Part shown: piece after piece, positions 8,628 to 16,739 of the stretch
How the letters are laid out: each line of letters opens with the position of its first letter
How positions within the stretch are numbered: position 1 is the first letter of the stretch
NCBI RefSeq assembly: GCF_029910215.1
Contig: NZ_CP110395.1
Span: forward strand, 930,001 to 994,000
Origin: Paraburkholderia sp. D15
GTDB taxonomy: Bacteria; Pseudomonadota; Gammaproteobacteria; Burkholderiales; Burkholderiaceae
Direction of reading: 5' to 3'
Length of the DNA: 64,000 bases
Notes under the pieces: generated by a model
Databases searched by the model: none
What the model saw: only the letters and a program-made list of their open reading frames with translations
Told to the model about the DNA's origin: nothing
Program-made: the position numbers and the translations under genes

Positions 8628-9701
8628 ATGAACCGTCACGCGAGTTCTCCGCCCGCCACCTTGCGCGTGATGAACGCGAAACGTGCGGCTGTCATCTGGC
8701 TCGTGCTGGCGCTGCTGGCGTTGGCCGTGCTGATGGCGTCGCTCGCGCTGGGCAGCGTGTCGCTCGCGCCGACGCGCGTGCTGGCCGCGTTGCTGCCGTC
8801 GCATGCGTGGTTCGGAACCGCGTCGCCGGTGCCGGGCGGCGCGGGCGAGCTGGCCGGCGAGATCGTTCGTTCGTTGCGCCTGCCGCGTGCCATCGCGGGC
8901 TTCGCGTGCGGCGCGCTGCTCGCGTTGGGTGGCGCCCTGCTTCAGGTACTGCTGCGCAATCCATTGGCCGAGCCGTATGTCCTCGGTGTGTCGGGCGGCG
9001 CGGCGACCTTCGCGCTGGTGGCGATGATCGCCGGTTGCGCGTGGTGGATCGTCGATGCGAGCGCCTTCGCCGGCGCCTTCGTGTCGATCCTGCTGGTGCT
9101 CGGTCTCGCGCGTCGCGAGTTGTGGCGCGGCGAACCGCAGGACACGTCGCCGCGTCTGCTGCTGACCGGCGCGGTGATCGCCGCCGGCTGGGCCGCGCTG
9201 ATTACGTTGCTGCTGAATCTCGCGCCCGACAATCGTTTGCGCGGCATGCTGTTCTGGTTGACTGGCGACCTTAACGGCGGCGCGATGCCGTGGCTCGCGT
9301 TGGCCGCCTTGGTGGTCGCGCTGGCGGCGATCGTGCCGGTCGCGCCGCGTTTGAATGTGCTGCTGCGCGGCGACGCCGCCGCGCAGGCGCTGGGCGTCGC
9401 GGTGATGCCGCTGCGACTGCGCGTGTATCTGGTGGCATCGCTCGCGGCGGCGGCCGCGGTGACAACCGCGGGCACGGTCGGCTTCGTGGGGCTGGTGGTG
9501 CCGCATATGCTGCGGCTCGCGTTCGGCAACGACCAGCGCATGCTGTTGCCGGCTGCCGCGCTGGGCGGCGGCGTCGCGGTGATGGGCGCGGACCTGATCG
9601 CGCGGACAGTGATTGCGCCGGCGCAATTGCCGGTGGGGGTGATTACGTCGCTGGTCGGCGTGCCGGTGTTTCTGTGGATGCTGCTGCGCAAACGCCGATG
9701 A
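8628..9701 (+). CDS. btuC: cobalamin ABC transporter permease (FecCD family)
   Basis: A 357-residue inner-membrane permease of the BtuC/FecCD family. It has about nine to ten hydrophobic segments and the family motifs RLPRAIAGFACGALLALGGALLQ, NPLAEPYVLGVSGGA, and GTVGFVGLVVPHMLR, the coupling region for the ATPase. FecCD permeases also import siderophores. The cobalamin assignment comes from the adjoining cobT-cobS-cobC genes and the btuF across the cluster. The start at 8628 is used; an internal ATG at 8670 would also keep the first membrane helix. The stop overlaps the ATPase start (ATGA). Confidence 0.88.
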   Translation: MNRHASSPPATLRVMNAKRAAVIWLVLALLALAVLMASLALGSVSLAPTRVLAALLPSHAWFGTASPVPGGAGELAGEIVRSLRLPRAIAGFACGALLALGGALLQVLLRNPLAEPYVLGVSGGAATFALVAMIAGCAWWIVDASAFAGAFVSILLVLGLARRELWRGEPQDTSPRLLLTGAVIAAGWAALITLLLNLAPDNRLRGMLFWLTGDLNGGAMPWLALAALVVALAAIVPVAPRLNVLLRGDAAAQALGVAVMPLRLRVYLVASLAAAAAVTTAGTVGFVGLVVPHMLRLAFGNDQRMLLPAAALGGGVAVMGADLIARTVIAPAQLPVGVITSLVGVPVFLWMLLRKRR

Positions 9702-9750
9702 CTAAAACGCCGATGACTAAAACGCCGACGACTAAAACGCCGATGATTCA
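9691..9750 (+). repeat. 15-bp tandem repeat at the btuC/btuD junction
   Basis: Four copies of AACGCCGATGACTAA: two identical, the third with GACGACTAA, the fourth drifting to GATGATTCA. The repeat covers the last codons and stop of btuC and the first codons of btuD. Because 15 is a multiple of 3, each unit adds TPMTK and, where intact, another in-frame ATG (9698, 9713, 9743). Confidence 0.9.
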
Positions 9751-10600
9751 TAACTCGCCGCCCCCGACGACTTCCCAAACGTCGCTCAGCGCGCAGCGCG
9801 TGAGCCTGCACGCTGGCCCGCGCACCTTGCTCGACGCGTTCACGCACACGTTCTACGCCGGCGAGATGTGGTGCATCGCCGGGCCGAACGGCGCGGGCAA
9901 GACCACCTTGCTGGCGACGCTCGCGGGCTTGCGGTCGCCGTCGGCGGGACAGGTCGAACTCGACGGCGTGCGCGTCGCCGACTGGCCGCCGTTGCCGCTC
10001 GCGCAGCGCCGCGCGCTGATGCCGCAAAGCGTCGCCGATGCATTCAGCGCGAGCGTGCTCGATATCGTGATGCTGAACCGCTTTCCGCATCTGAACGGTT
10101 GGGGTTGGGAAGGCGCGGCGGATCGCGAAGCCGCGCGCGCCGCGCTCGATCTGCTCGGTCTCGGCGGATTCGCCGCGCGCGACGTGCTGTCGCTATCCGG
10201 CGGCGAGCGGCAACGCGTGGCGCTGGCGGCGGTATTGTGCCAAGACGCGCCGCTGCTGCTGCTCGACGAGCCGTTATCGCATCTCGACCTGCATCATCAG
10301 ATCGAGTGTCTCGAAGCGCTCGCCGCGTGGATGCGCGAAGCGGGCCGCACGGTGCTGTTTTCGTGCCACGATCTGAATCTGGCGCGCCGCTTCGCGACGC
10401 ATGCCTTGCTGCTCGACGGCGAGGGCAGCGCTTATGCCGGCCCGGTCCATGACGTATTGACACCGGCGCTCGCGAGCCGCGCGTTCGGCTATCCGCTGAT
10501 TCTGATTCGCGACGGCGAGCACGAGGCCTTGATACCGGCGCCGCGTGCACGTCAGGAACGTCATGAATCGCAGGCCAACCATGACACACCGGCAGGTTGA
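9698..10600 (+). CDS. btuD: cobalamin ABC transporter ATP-binding protein
   Basis: A 300-residue ABC ATPase energising the BtuC permease. Walker A is GPNGAGKTT, the signature LSGGERQR, Walker B LLLLDEPLSHLD, with a switch His in FSCHD. It fits the FecE/BtuD class, including the Q-loop near LMPQSV. The first ATG (9698) overlaps the btuC stop and lies in a 15-bp tandem repeat that also supplies ATGs at 9713 and 9743, so the true N-terminus is uncertain by up to 15 residues (MTKTPMTKTPTTKTP). That leader is not part of the ABC domain. Confidence 0.9.
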   Translation: MTKTPMTKTPTTKTPMIHNSPPPTTSQTSLSAQRVSLHAGPRTLLDAFTHTFYAGEMWCIAGPNGAGKTTLLATLAGLRSPSAGQVELDGVRVADWPPLPLAQRRALMPQSVADAFSASVLDIVMLNRFPHLNGWGWEGAADREAARAALDLLGLGGFAARDVLSLSGGERQRVALAAVLCQDAPLLLLDEPLSHLDLHHQIECLEALAAWMREAGRTVLFSCHDLNLARRFATHALLLDGEGSAYAGPVHDVLTPALASRAFGYPLILIRDGEHEALIPAPRARQERHESQANHDTPAG

Positions 10601-10634
10601 CGTTTTACTCAAACATTTTCTTCAAGACACGCTT

Positions 10635-11696
10635 ATGACTTCTTCGTCCTATCCGGCCGGTTTGCCCGAGGTTGCACCGCTCGATCAAACGCTGCGGGCC
10701 GAGTTGCAACACCTCATCGATACGAAGACCAAACCGCCCGGCAGTCTCGGCCGGCTCGAAACGCTCGCGCGCCAGATGGGATTGATCCAGCGCACCACGC
10801 GGCCGAGCGTGCAGCGTCCGGCGATGATCGTGTTCGCCGGCGATCACGGCATTGCCAACGAAGGCGTGAGCCCTTATCCGCAGGCGGTCACCGCGCAGAT
10901 GGTCGCGAATTTTCTCGGTGGCGGCGCGGCGATCAATGCGTTGAGCCGTGTCGCGGGCATGGAACTCGAAGTGGTCAATGCAGGCATCGCGACACCGCTG
11001 CCGTCGACGGAAGGACTCGTCGACATCCCGGTTGCCGCCGGCACGCGCAACTTCGCGCACGAAGCGGCGATGACCACCGCCCAGGCGCTTGCCGCGATGC
11101 AGGCGGGCGCGGCGCGCGTGCGTCATCACGCGGCGCTCGGCACCAACGTGATCGGCTTCGGCGAGATGGGGATCGCGAACACGTCGGCGGCCGCGTGCTT
11201 GATGAGCCGGCTGTGCGGCGTGCCGATCGACGAATGCGTCGGACGCGGCACCGGTCTCGACAACGCGGGCCTCGCGAGAAAGCGCAACGTGCTGGCTTCG
11301 GCGCTGGCCCGTCATCCGGTGTCGAACGATCCGCTCACGGTGCTCGCCACCTTCGGCGGTTTCGAAATCGCGATGATGGCCGGCGCGTATCTCGCCGCCG
11401 CCGAGGCGCGCATGACGATTCTGGTGGACGGCTTCATCGCGACCTCCGCGCTGCTGATCGCCGACGCGCTCGCGCCCGAGGTGCGCGAGTACTGCGTGTT
11501 CGCGCATGCGTCGAACGAAGCGGGGCACCGGCGCATGCTCGATCATTTCGGCGGTCTGCCGTTGCTGTCGCTCGACCTGCGGCTCGGTGAAGGCACGGGC
11601 GCGGCGCTCGCCGTGCCGTTGCTGCGCGCGGCGGTGGCATTCGTGAACGAGATGGCCAGCTTCGAATCGGCCGGCGTCGCGAATCGCGAAGGGTGA
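10635..11696 (+). CDS. cobT: nicotinate-nucleotide--dimethylbenzimidazole phosphoribosyltransferase
   Basis: Makes alpha-ribazole phosphate, the lower-ligand precursor of cobalamin, from nicotinate mononucleotide and dimethylbenzimidazole. The 353 residues carry KTKPPGSLGRLE near the N-terminus, VFAGDHGIANEGVSPYP, and GEGTGAALA, where Glu319 is the expected catalytic base. The open frame begins 90 bp earlier inside btuD, but the ATG at 10635 is the family-like start. It lies in the btuC-btuD-cobT-cobS-cobC unit, which joins import of corrinoids to nucleotide-loop assembly. Confidence 0.95.
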   Translation: MTSSSYPAGLPEVAPLDQTLRAELQHLIDTKTKPPGSLGRLETLARQMGLIQRTTRPSVQRPAMIVFAGDHGIANEGVSPYPQAVTAQMVANFLGGGAAINALSRVAGMELEVVNAGIATPLPSTEGLVDIPVAAGTRNFAHEAAMTTAQALAAMQAGAARVRHHAALGTNVIGFGEMGIANTSAAACLMSRLCGVPIDECVGRGTGLDNAGLARKRNVLASALARHPVSNDPLTVLATFGGFEIAMMAGAYLAAAEARMTILVDGFIATSALLIADALAPEVREYCVFAHASNEAGHRRMLDHFGGLPLLSLDLRLGEGTGAALAVPLLRAAVAFVNEMASFESAGVANREG

Positions 11697-11703
11697 TTCG
11701 GCG

Positions 11704-11781
11704 CATGCGAAGCGAGCGACCGAGCGACAGTCCCAGCAACAGACCCAGCGAGCGACCCAGCGAACAGCGCAGCGCACAAGG
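11704..11781 (+). repeat. degenerate AGCGAGCGACC-type repeat between cobT and cobS
   Basis: The 115-bp spacer is made largely of drifting short units such as GCGAGCGACC, CCCAGCAACAGA and CCCAGCGAACAG. It looks like slipped-strand expansion and shows no coding or regulatory signal. Confidence 0.5.
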
Positions 11782-11811
11782 CTGCGCGCCACGCACCGCG
11801 CGAGGCTACCC

Positions 11812-12597
11812 ATGAATCCGCTCGCTGAACTGCGCTATTTCTTCACCGCGCTCGGTTACTTCACGCGCGTGCCGGTGCCGCGCTGGGTCGGCTTCGAACC
11901 GCACTATCTGAACGCGGCGGCGCGCTATTTCCCGCTGGTCGGCGCCTTGGTCGGCGCATTGAGCGCGCTCGTCTACCTGGCCGCGTTGCACGTCTTTCCC
12001 GCGGGCGTCGCGGTGCTGCTGTCGATGGCGGTATCGCTCGTCGTCACCGGCGCATTCCACGAAGACGGTCTCGCCGATTGCGTCGATGCGTTCGGTGGCG
12101 CCTATACGCGCGACGACGTGCTGCGCATCATGCATGACTCGCGCATCGGCGCCTTCGGCGCCATCGCCCTGGTGATCGCGCTGGCGCTGAAGTGGCAAAT
12201 GCTGGCCGCATTGCCGCCGCTGCGTGCGGCAAGTCTGATGATTGCCGCGCACGCGGCGAGCCGCACCTGCGCGATCAGCTATCTGGCGACGCTCGATTAC
12301 GTGCGCGCCGAAGGCAGGGCCAAACCGGTCGCGCAGCGCCTGAGCGGGCCGGCCTTGCTGTGTGCCGCGCTATTCGGCCTGCCCTGGCTGTGGTGGCCGA
12401 ACGGGCCGGTCTCGCCCGATGCGCCGGCATGGCGCTTCGCGGTGACCGCGCTGGTCGTGCTGCTGGCACTACGCTTCGCGTTGGGCCGCTATTTCGTCCG
12501 ACGCATCGGCGGCTATACCGGCGACTGTCTCGGCTTTGCGCAGCAGATCTTTGAACTGAGCATTTATCTGGTGGGGCTCGCATGGATATCGTCCTGA
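11812..12597 (+). CDS. cobS: adenosylcobinamide-GDP ribazoletransferase (cobalamin synthase)
   Basis: An integral membrane enzyme joining adenosylcobinamide-GDP to alpha-ribazole (phosphate), the last assembly step. The 261 residues have multiple hydrophobic segments and the family motifs FFTALGYFTRVPVPRW near the start, GAFHEDGLADCVDAFGG (acidic Mg-binding cluster), and RIGGYTGDCLGFAQQ at the C-terminus. The ATG at 11812 is family-consistent. Its last codons overlap cobC by 16 bp, implying coupled translation. Confidence 0.95.
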   Translation: MNPLAELRYFFTALGYFTRVPVPRWVGFEPHYLNAAARYFPLVGALVGALSALVYLAALHVFPAGVAVLLSMAVSLVVTGAFHEDGLADCVDAFGGAYTRDDVLRIMHDSRIGAFGAIALVIALALKWQMLAALPPLRAASLMIAAHAASRTCAISYLATLDYVRAEGRAKPVAQRLSGPALLCAALFGLPWLWWPNGPVSPDAPAWRFAVTALVVLLALRFALGRYFVRRIGGYTGDCLGFAQQIFELSIYLVGLAWISS

Positions 12598-13172
12598 TTC
12601 GCCATCCCGCCGTCGCGCTCGATGCGGGCGTGTGTTACGGCCACAGCGACGTCGCGCTCGCCGAGGACGCGGAAGTGTCGTCGGACGCGCTCGCGTTGAA
12701 GCTCGCCACCTTGCAGGTGCCCGCGCCGCGCGTGTTGATGTCGAGTCCGCTCAAACGCTGCTCGGCGCTCGCGGCCGAAATGGCGAATGCGTTCGGGTGC
12801 GTGGTGAGTCACGACGATCGTCTGAAGGAAATGGATTTCGGCACGTGGGAAAGCCAGCGCTGGGATGCGATCGATCGCGAATTGCTCGACGACTGGGCGG
12901 CCAACTTCGAACATGCGCGCGCGCACGGCGGCGAAAGCGTCGCGCAGTTCGTCGAACGGGTGCGGGCCTGGCTCGATGCGTTCGCGCAGACGCGCGAGCT
13001 GTCGCCCGCGTATGTGGTCACGCATGCGGGCGTGATGCGGGTGATCGCGTCGCTCGTGCTGGAGGTGCCGCTCGAGCGATGTTTGCGCTGGGCGCTGGAT
13101 ATGACCGGCATCGTCTGGTTACGGCGCGACGATGAAACGCAGCAGTGGGCGCTGGTGCGGTGGAACGCGTGA
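12582..13172 (+). CDS. cobC: alpha-ribazole phosphatase, histidine phosphatase superfamily
   Basis: Removes the phosphate from alpha-ribazole phosphate or cobalamin phosphate. The 196 residues open MDIVLIRHP, in which the phospho-His motif RHG is changed to RHP. The other catalytic residues are present: SSPLKRC, the acid region EMDFGTWESQRW, and a late THAGVMR. RHP is tolerated in several CobC-type proteins, so I expect activity. The ATG lies inside the end of cobS. It is the last gene of the + unit, ending 25 bp from the convergent btuF. Confidence 0.88.
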   Translation: MDIVLIRHPAVALDAGVCYGHSDVALAEDAEVSSDALALKLATLQVPAPRVLMSSPLKRCSALAAEMANAFGCVVSHDDRLKEMDFGTWESQRWDAIDRELLDDWAANFEHARAHGGESVAQFVERVRAWLDAFAQTRELSPAYVVTHAGVMRVIASLVLEVPLERCLRWALDMTGIVWLRRDDETQQWALVRWNA

Positions 13173-13197
13173 GGGCGGCTGCGTGAAGGCGTTTGCT

Positions 13198-14109
13198 TTA
13201 CTGCGCGCCCGGCTTGCGCCGCGAGCGCGCGAGCTCCAGGTCCTCGCATAACTGTTTCGCGCCTTGCGCGATGCGCGGCGCGGGGCGGTTGATCAGATCG
13301 CCGTCGATCGCGAAGAGATTGTCGTTCGCCACCGCCGTCAGACTCGGCCACGCGCGCCACGTTGCGAGTTGCGGCAACGGCGTGTTGGGCTGCGTCGCGC
13401 CCGGCGCGGCTGTCACGATCGCTTCCGGATTGGCCGCGAGCACCGCCTCGGTCGATACCGTCGGCACCAGCGGCGCGAGCTTCGCGAATACATTGCGCCC
13501 GCCGCATAGCGCGATGACGTCGCTGATCATATGATCGCCGTTGAGCGTCATCAACGGTTGATCCCACACCTGATAGAACACGCCGACCGGCGGCCGGCTC
13601 GCATAGCGCGCGCGTAGCGTCGCGATGTCGTGCCGATACGTGGCGGCCGCCGCATCGGCTTGCGTCGAGGTGCCGAGCAACTGGCCGAGCTTCACGAGCG
13701 ACACGGCGACGTCGTCCAGACGATGCGGCTCGCTGAAGAACATCGGCACATGCAGTTCGCGCAGGCGATCGAGTTGCCGCTGCGCATTGCCATGCCGCCA
13801 CACGACGATCAGATCCGGCTTCAATGCGACGATGCGTTCGAGGTCGAGCGCCTTGTTGTCGCCGACGCGCGGCAGTTGCCGGGCCTCGGCGGGATAGTCG
13901 CTGTAGGAGACGGCGCCGACCATCTTCGTGCCGCCGCCCGCCGCGTAGAGAAGTTCGGTGACGTGCGGCGCGAGGCTGATCACGCGTTGCGCGGGGGCGG
14001 ACAGGGTGACGGCGGCGCCGGTGTCGTCGGTGACCGTTATCGCGGCGCGCGCTTGAATCGCGGCCACGCACAGCGAGACGGCGATAGCGAAGCGGAGTGG
14101 GGCGGTCAT
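13198..14109 (-). CDS. btuF: cobalamin-binding periplasmic protein
   Basis: The substrate-binding protein for BtuCD. The 303 residues have a signal peptide (MTAPLRFAIAVSLCVAAIQARA) and a helical-backbone metal-receptor fold: RVISLAPHVTELLYAAGGGTKMVGAVSYSDYP at the front, then VGDNKALDLERIVALKPDLIVVW, and a WRAWPSLTAVANDNLFAIDGDLINRPAPRI end. Two ATGs compete: 14127 overlaps the upstream stop (ATGA), but 14109 has GGAGAAG six bases upstream and a better signal peptide, so 14109 is used. It is separated from btuC/btuD by strand but within the same cluster. Confidence 0.9.
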   Translation of the reverse strand: MTAPLRFAIAVSLCVAAIQARAAITVTDDTGAAVTLSAPAQRVISLAPHVTELLYAAGGGTKMVGAVSYSDYPAEARQLPRVGDNKALDLERIVALKPDLIVVWRHGNAQRQLDRLRELHVPMFFSEPHRLDDVAVSLVKLGQLLGTSTQADAAAATYRHDIATLRARYASRPPVGVFYQVWDQPLMTLNGDHMISDVIALCGGRNVFAKLAPLVPTVSTEAVLAANPEAIVTAAPGATQPNTPLPQLATWRAWPSLTAVANDNLFAIDGDLINRPAPRIAQGAKQLCEDLELARSRRKPGAQ

Positions 14110-14123
14110 GGACTTCTCCAGGT

Positions 14124-15131
14124 TCATGCTTTGTATTCCCGCACTGCTTCGCACAGGCTCTGTTCGAAGCGCAGCCACTCCGTTTCGTTCGCGGGCAAGC
14201 CGAAGCGCACGCTTTCCGTCGCTGCAAAAAGCCGCGTCCACACGCCACGTCGCGCGAGCGCTTCGTGCAGCGCGGGCGCGTGTCGATCGGCGGTCCATGC
14301 GAATAGCGGCGTGTGACGCGTGGCCAATCCTTGCGCCTGCAACAACGTGACGAGACGCGCGCTGTCGATAGCGAGTCGCGCACGCATCCGTTCCTGCCAT
14401 GCGTGATCCGCGAACGCGGCTTTGACCGCGTGCCGCGCCGGACCGCTGACGGTCCACGCGCCGAGCGTGCGCCGCAACGTGTCGAGCAAGGCGGGCGCGC
14501 CAAGCACGAAGCCCGCGCGCACACCCGCGAGCCCGAAGAACTTGCCCGGCGAGCGCAACACGATCAAACCGTCGCGATGCGTCTGGGCCGCGAGCGACGC
14601 CTCGGGCATCGTGTCGGCGAAGGCTTCGTCGATCAGCAGCGTGCCGCCGCGTGCGCTCAGTTGCGCATGCCACCGCATCAGCTTCGCGGCGTCGAGGTGC
14701 TCGGCGGTCGGATTGTTCGGGTTCACGACGACCGCGTGCGTGAGCGTGGCCGGCAGGCGGTCGTCACGCACATCGAGCGACACGACGCGATGACCGGCGC
14801 GCTCGAAAGCGGGCGCGTATTCGCTGTACGTGAGCGGCGCAATCCCGGTTTCGCCGCGCGGCAGCAGCGCAGGCAGCGCGCGAATCGCCGCCTGACTGCC
14901 CGCGACCGGTAGCACGTGCGATGCGTCGGGGGCGCCGTAGTAACGCGCGGCGCAGGCGGCGAAATCGTCGCCGTCGTCGGGAAGGCGGCGCCATGCTTCG
15001 GCGGGAACCGGCGGCACGGGATAGCCGTGCGGATTGATCCCCGTCGAGAGATCGAGCCAGGCGGTGTAGGGAATACCGTAGCGTGCGGCGGCTTCGTGCA
15101 GATTGCCGCCGTGGACGACGGGGGCGCTCAT
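14124..15131 (-). CDS. cobD: threonine-phosphate decarboxylase (aminotransferase fold)
   Basis: A PLP enzyme that makes (R)-1-amino-2-propanol phosphate from L-threonine phosphate for the corrinoid side chain. In Pseudomonas nomenclature the same protein is called CobC. The 335 residues show the class I/II aminotransferase pattern: HGGNLHEAAARYG at the start, LDLSTGINPHGYP, NPNNPT, DEAFAD, and RSPGKFFGLAGVRAGF with the Schiff-base Lys. The ATG overlaps the upstream cbiB stop (ATGA). The symbol follows Salmonella usage. Confidence 0.9.
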   Translation of the reverse strand: MSAPVVHGGNLHEAAARYGIPYTAWLDLSTGINPHGYPVPPVPAEAWRRLPDDGDDFAACAARYYGAPDASHVLPVAGSQAAIRALPALLPRGETGIAPLTYSEYAPAFERAGHRVVSLDVRDDRLPATLTHAVVVNPNNPTAEHLDAAKLMRWHAQLSARGGTLLIDEAFADTMPEASLAAQTHRDGLIVLRSPGKFFGLAGVRAGFVLGAPALLDTLRRTLGAWTVSGPARHAVKAAFADHAWQERMRARLAIDSARLVTLLQAQGLATRHTPLFAWTADRHAPALHEALARRGVWTRLFAATESVRFGLPANETEWLRFEQSLCEAVREYKA

Positions 15132-16063
15132 GTTGAAAACGGCACGCTCAGCAGCGCGAGCACGATCAGCATCGCGAGCCACAGGATCAGCGTGCGCTCC
15201 ACCAGCATCAGCGCGGCCGTCACATGCGAGGCCTTCGCGGCGTGACCGAAACCCAGCGTCGGCCTTTGCTCCAGCGCGCCGTGATACACGGCCGGCCCGC
15301 CGATCAGCACGTTCAGACTGCCCGCGCCGGACGCCATCACCGGCCCCGCGTTCGGACTGTCCCAGCGCGGCGCCTGTTCGCGCCAGCAGCGCAATGCCGT
15401 GCGCGTATCGCCGAGCAGCGCATAGCTGAGCGCGGTCAGGCGGGCGGGAATCCAGTTGAGTACGTCGTCGATGCGTGCGGCCGCCCAGCCGTAACGTAGA
15501 TAGCGTGGCGTGCGATAGCCCCACATCGCGTCGAGCGTGTTGGCGAGGCGGAAGCCGAGCGCGCCCGGGCCGCCCGCGATCGCGAACCAGAACAGCGCGC
15601 CGAAGATCGCGTCGTTGCCGTTTTCGAGCGCCGATTCGACGGCGGCGCGCGACAACGCGCCTTCATCGGCATGGGTGGTTTCGCGCGATACGATGCGCGC
15701 GGTCAAGAGACGCGCCTGCGCGAGGTCGCGTTGCGCGAGCGCCCTGGCGATCGGTTCGATATGGTCGTGCAGACTGCGCGCGCCGAGCGCGAACCACAGC
15801 AACGCGACGTGCACCGCGCAGGCCTCGAAGAACGGCAGCACCGAGACCAGAAGCCACGCGATCAGCACCGGCGGCAGCACCGCGAGCGACCACGCGAGCA
15901 GGCCCTTCAAGCGCAGACGGCGGCCGGTGTTGTAGCGCTTTTCGAGGCGCTTCGCCCAATGACCGAAACCGACCAGCGGATGCGCGGTGCGCGGCTCGCC
16001 GAGCCAACGATCGACGGCGACGCCCGCGGTCGCGAGCGTGACGATGAGAGGTAGCGACAGCAT
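15128..16063 (-). CDS. cbiB: adenosylcobinamide-phosphate synthase
   Basis: A membrane enzyme attaching the aminopropanol (phosphate) arm to adenosylcobyric acid. The 311 residues carry the CbiB signatures DRWLGEPRTAHPLVGFGHW, RIVSRETTHADEGALSRAAVESALENGNDAIFGALFWFAIAG in part, and NAGPVMASGAGSLNVLIGG, with four to five hydrophobic segments. Its ends overlap both neighbours by a few bases, so it sits in the middle of the cobU-cbiB-cobD-btuF unit. Called CobD in Pseudomonas nomenclature. Confidence 0.94.
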   Translation of the reverse strand: MLSLPLIVTLATAGVAVDRWLGEPRTAHPLVGFGHWAKRLEKRYNTGRRLRLKGLLAWSLAVLPPVLIAWLLVSVLPFFEACAVHVALLWFALGARSLHDHIEPIARALAQRDLAQARLLTARIVSRETTHADEGALSRAAVESALENGNDAIFGALFWFAIAGGPGALGFRLANTLDAMWGYRTPRYLRYGWAAARIDDVLNWIPARLTALSYALLGDTRTALRCWREQAPRWDSPNAGPVMASGAGSLNVLIGGPAVYHGALEQRPTLGFGHAAKASHVTAALMLVERTLILWLAMLIVLALLSVPFST

Positions 16064-16617
16064 CAGACGTGGTCCGCCGTTTTCAACGCGAGCGGCAGAC
16101 CCGCGGCCATGAAGGTGGCTTGCGTGCTCAACGCGGCGATGCGCTGGTTGAGCCGCCCGAGTTCGTCGACATAAAGACGCGTGGCCGCGCCGAGCGGCAC
16201 GACACCCAGGCCGATTTCATTGCTGACGACGATCACCTTGCCGCGCGCGGCGACCAGCGCCGCCTCGAGTGCCGCGACATGCGCGTGGTAGCGATCGAGC
16301 GACACCGCTTCGCCATCGGCGGGACACAGCAGGTTCGCGAGCCACAGCGTCAGGCAATCGATCAACACGCAATGCCCGGCGGCGTCGGCTTGCGCGAGCG
16401 CACCGGCCAGATCGGCGTCCGCTTCGACCAGCCGCCAATGCGCCGGACGCCGCTCGCGATGATGCGCGATGCGCGCGGCGAATTCGGCGTCGTTGCCGAC
16501 GCGCGCGGTGGCGATGTAGGTGACGGGGAGGGCGCTGCGGTCGGCCAGTTGTTCGGCGTGCGCACTCTTGCCGGAGCGCGCGCCGCCAAGGACGAAGGTG
16601 AGGTCGCGGGGAGTCAT
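16063..16617 (-). CDS. cobU: adenosylcobinamide kinase / guanylyltransferase
   Basis: A bifunctional enzyme that phosphorylates adenosylcobinamide and then transfers GMP. The 184 residues contain the P-loop [25 protein letters not shown] (with the guanylyl-accepting His region), [13 protein letters not shown] and [13 protein letters not shown] chose the ATG at 16617 ([12 protein letters not shown]) rather than the frame start at 16704. It is the first gene of the minus-strand unit and is divergent from cobQ across about 120 bp. Also called CobP. Confidence 0.94.
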   Translation of the reverse strand: MTPRDLTFVLGGARSGKSAHAEQLADRSALPVTYIATARVGNDAEFAARIAHHRERRPAHWRLVEADADLAGALAQADAAGHCVLIDCLTLWLANLLCPADGEAVSLDRYHAHVAALEAALVAARGKVIVVSNEIGLGVVPLGAATRLYVDELGRLNQRIAALSTQATFMAAGLPLALKTADHV

Positions 16618-16739
16618 CGCGTGATTGTACCGGCGCGTGGATCGTGGCGGCGGGGTGGGATAATGCCGCGTCCGGACGGTGCCGCCGTCCCTGTGTTCGT
16701 TCATTTGTTCACGCCGCCGTTTTCGACCCTCGCTATTCC

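Noticed and set aside
12582..12620. RHP in place of RHG taken as a sign that CobC is inactive
   Set aside because: All other histidine-phosphatase residues are present and RHP occurs in working members, so no loss of function is claimed.
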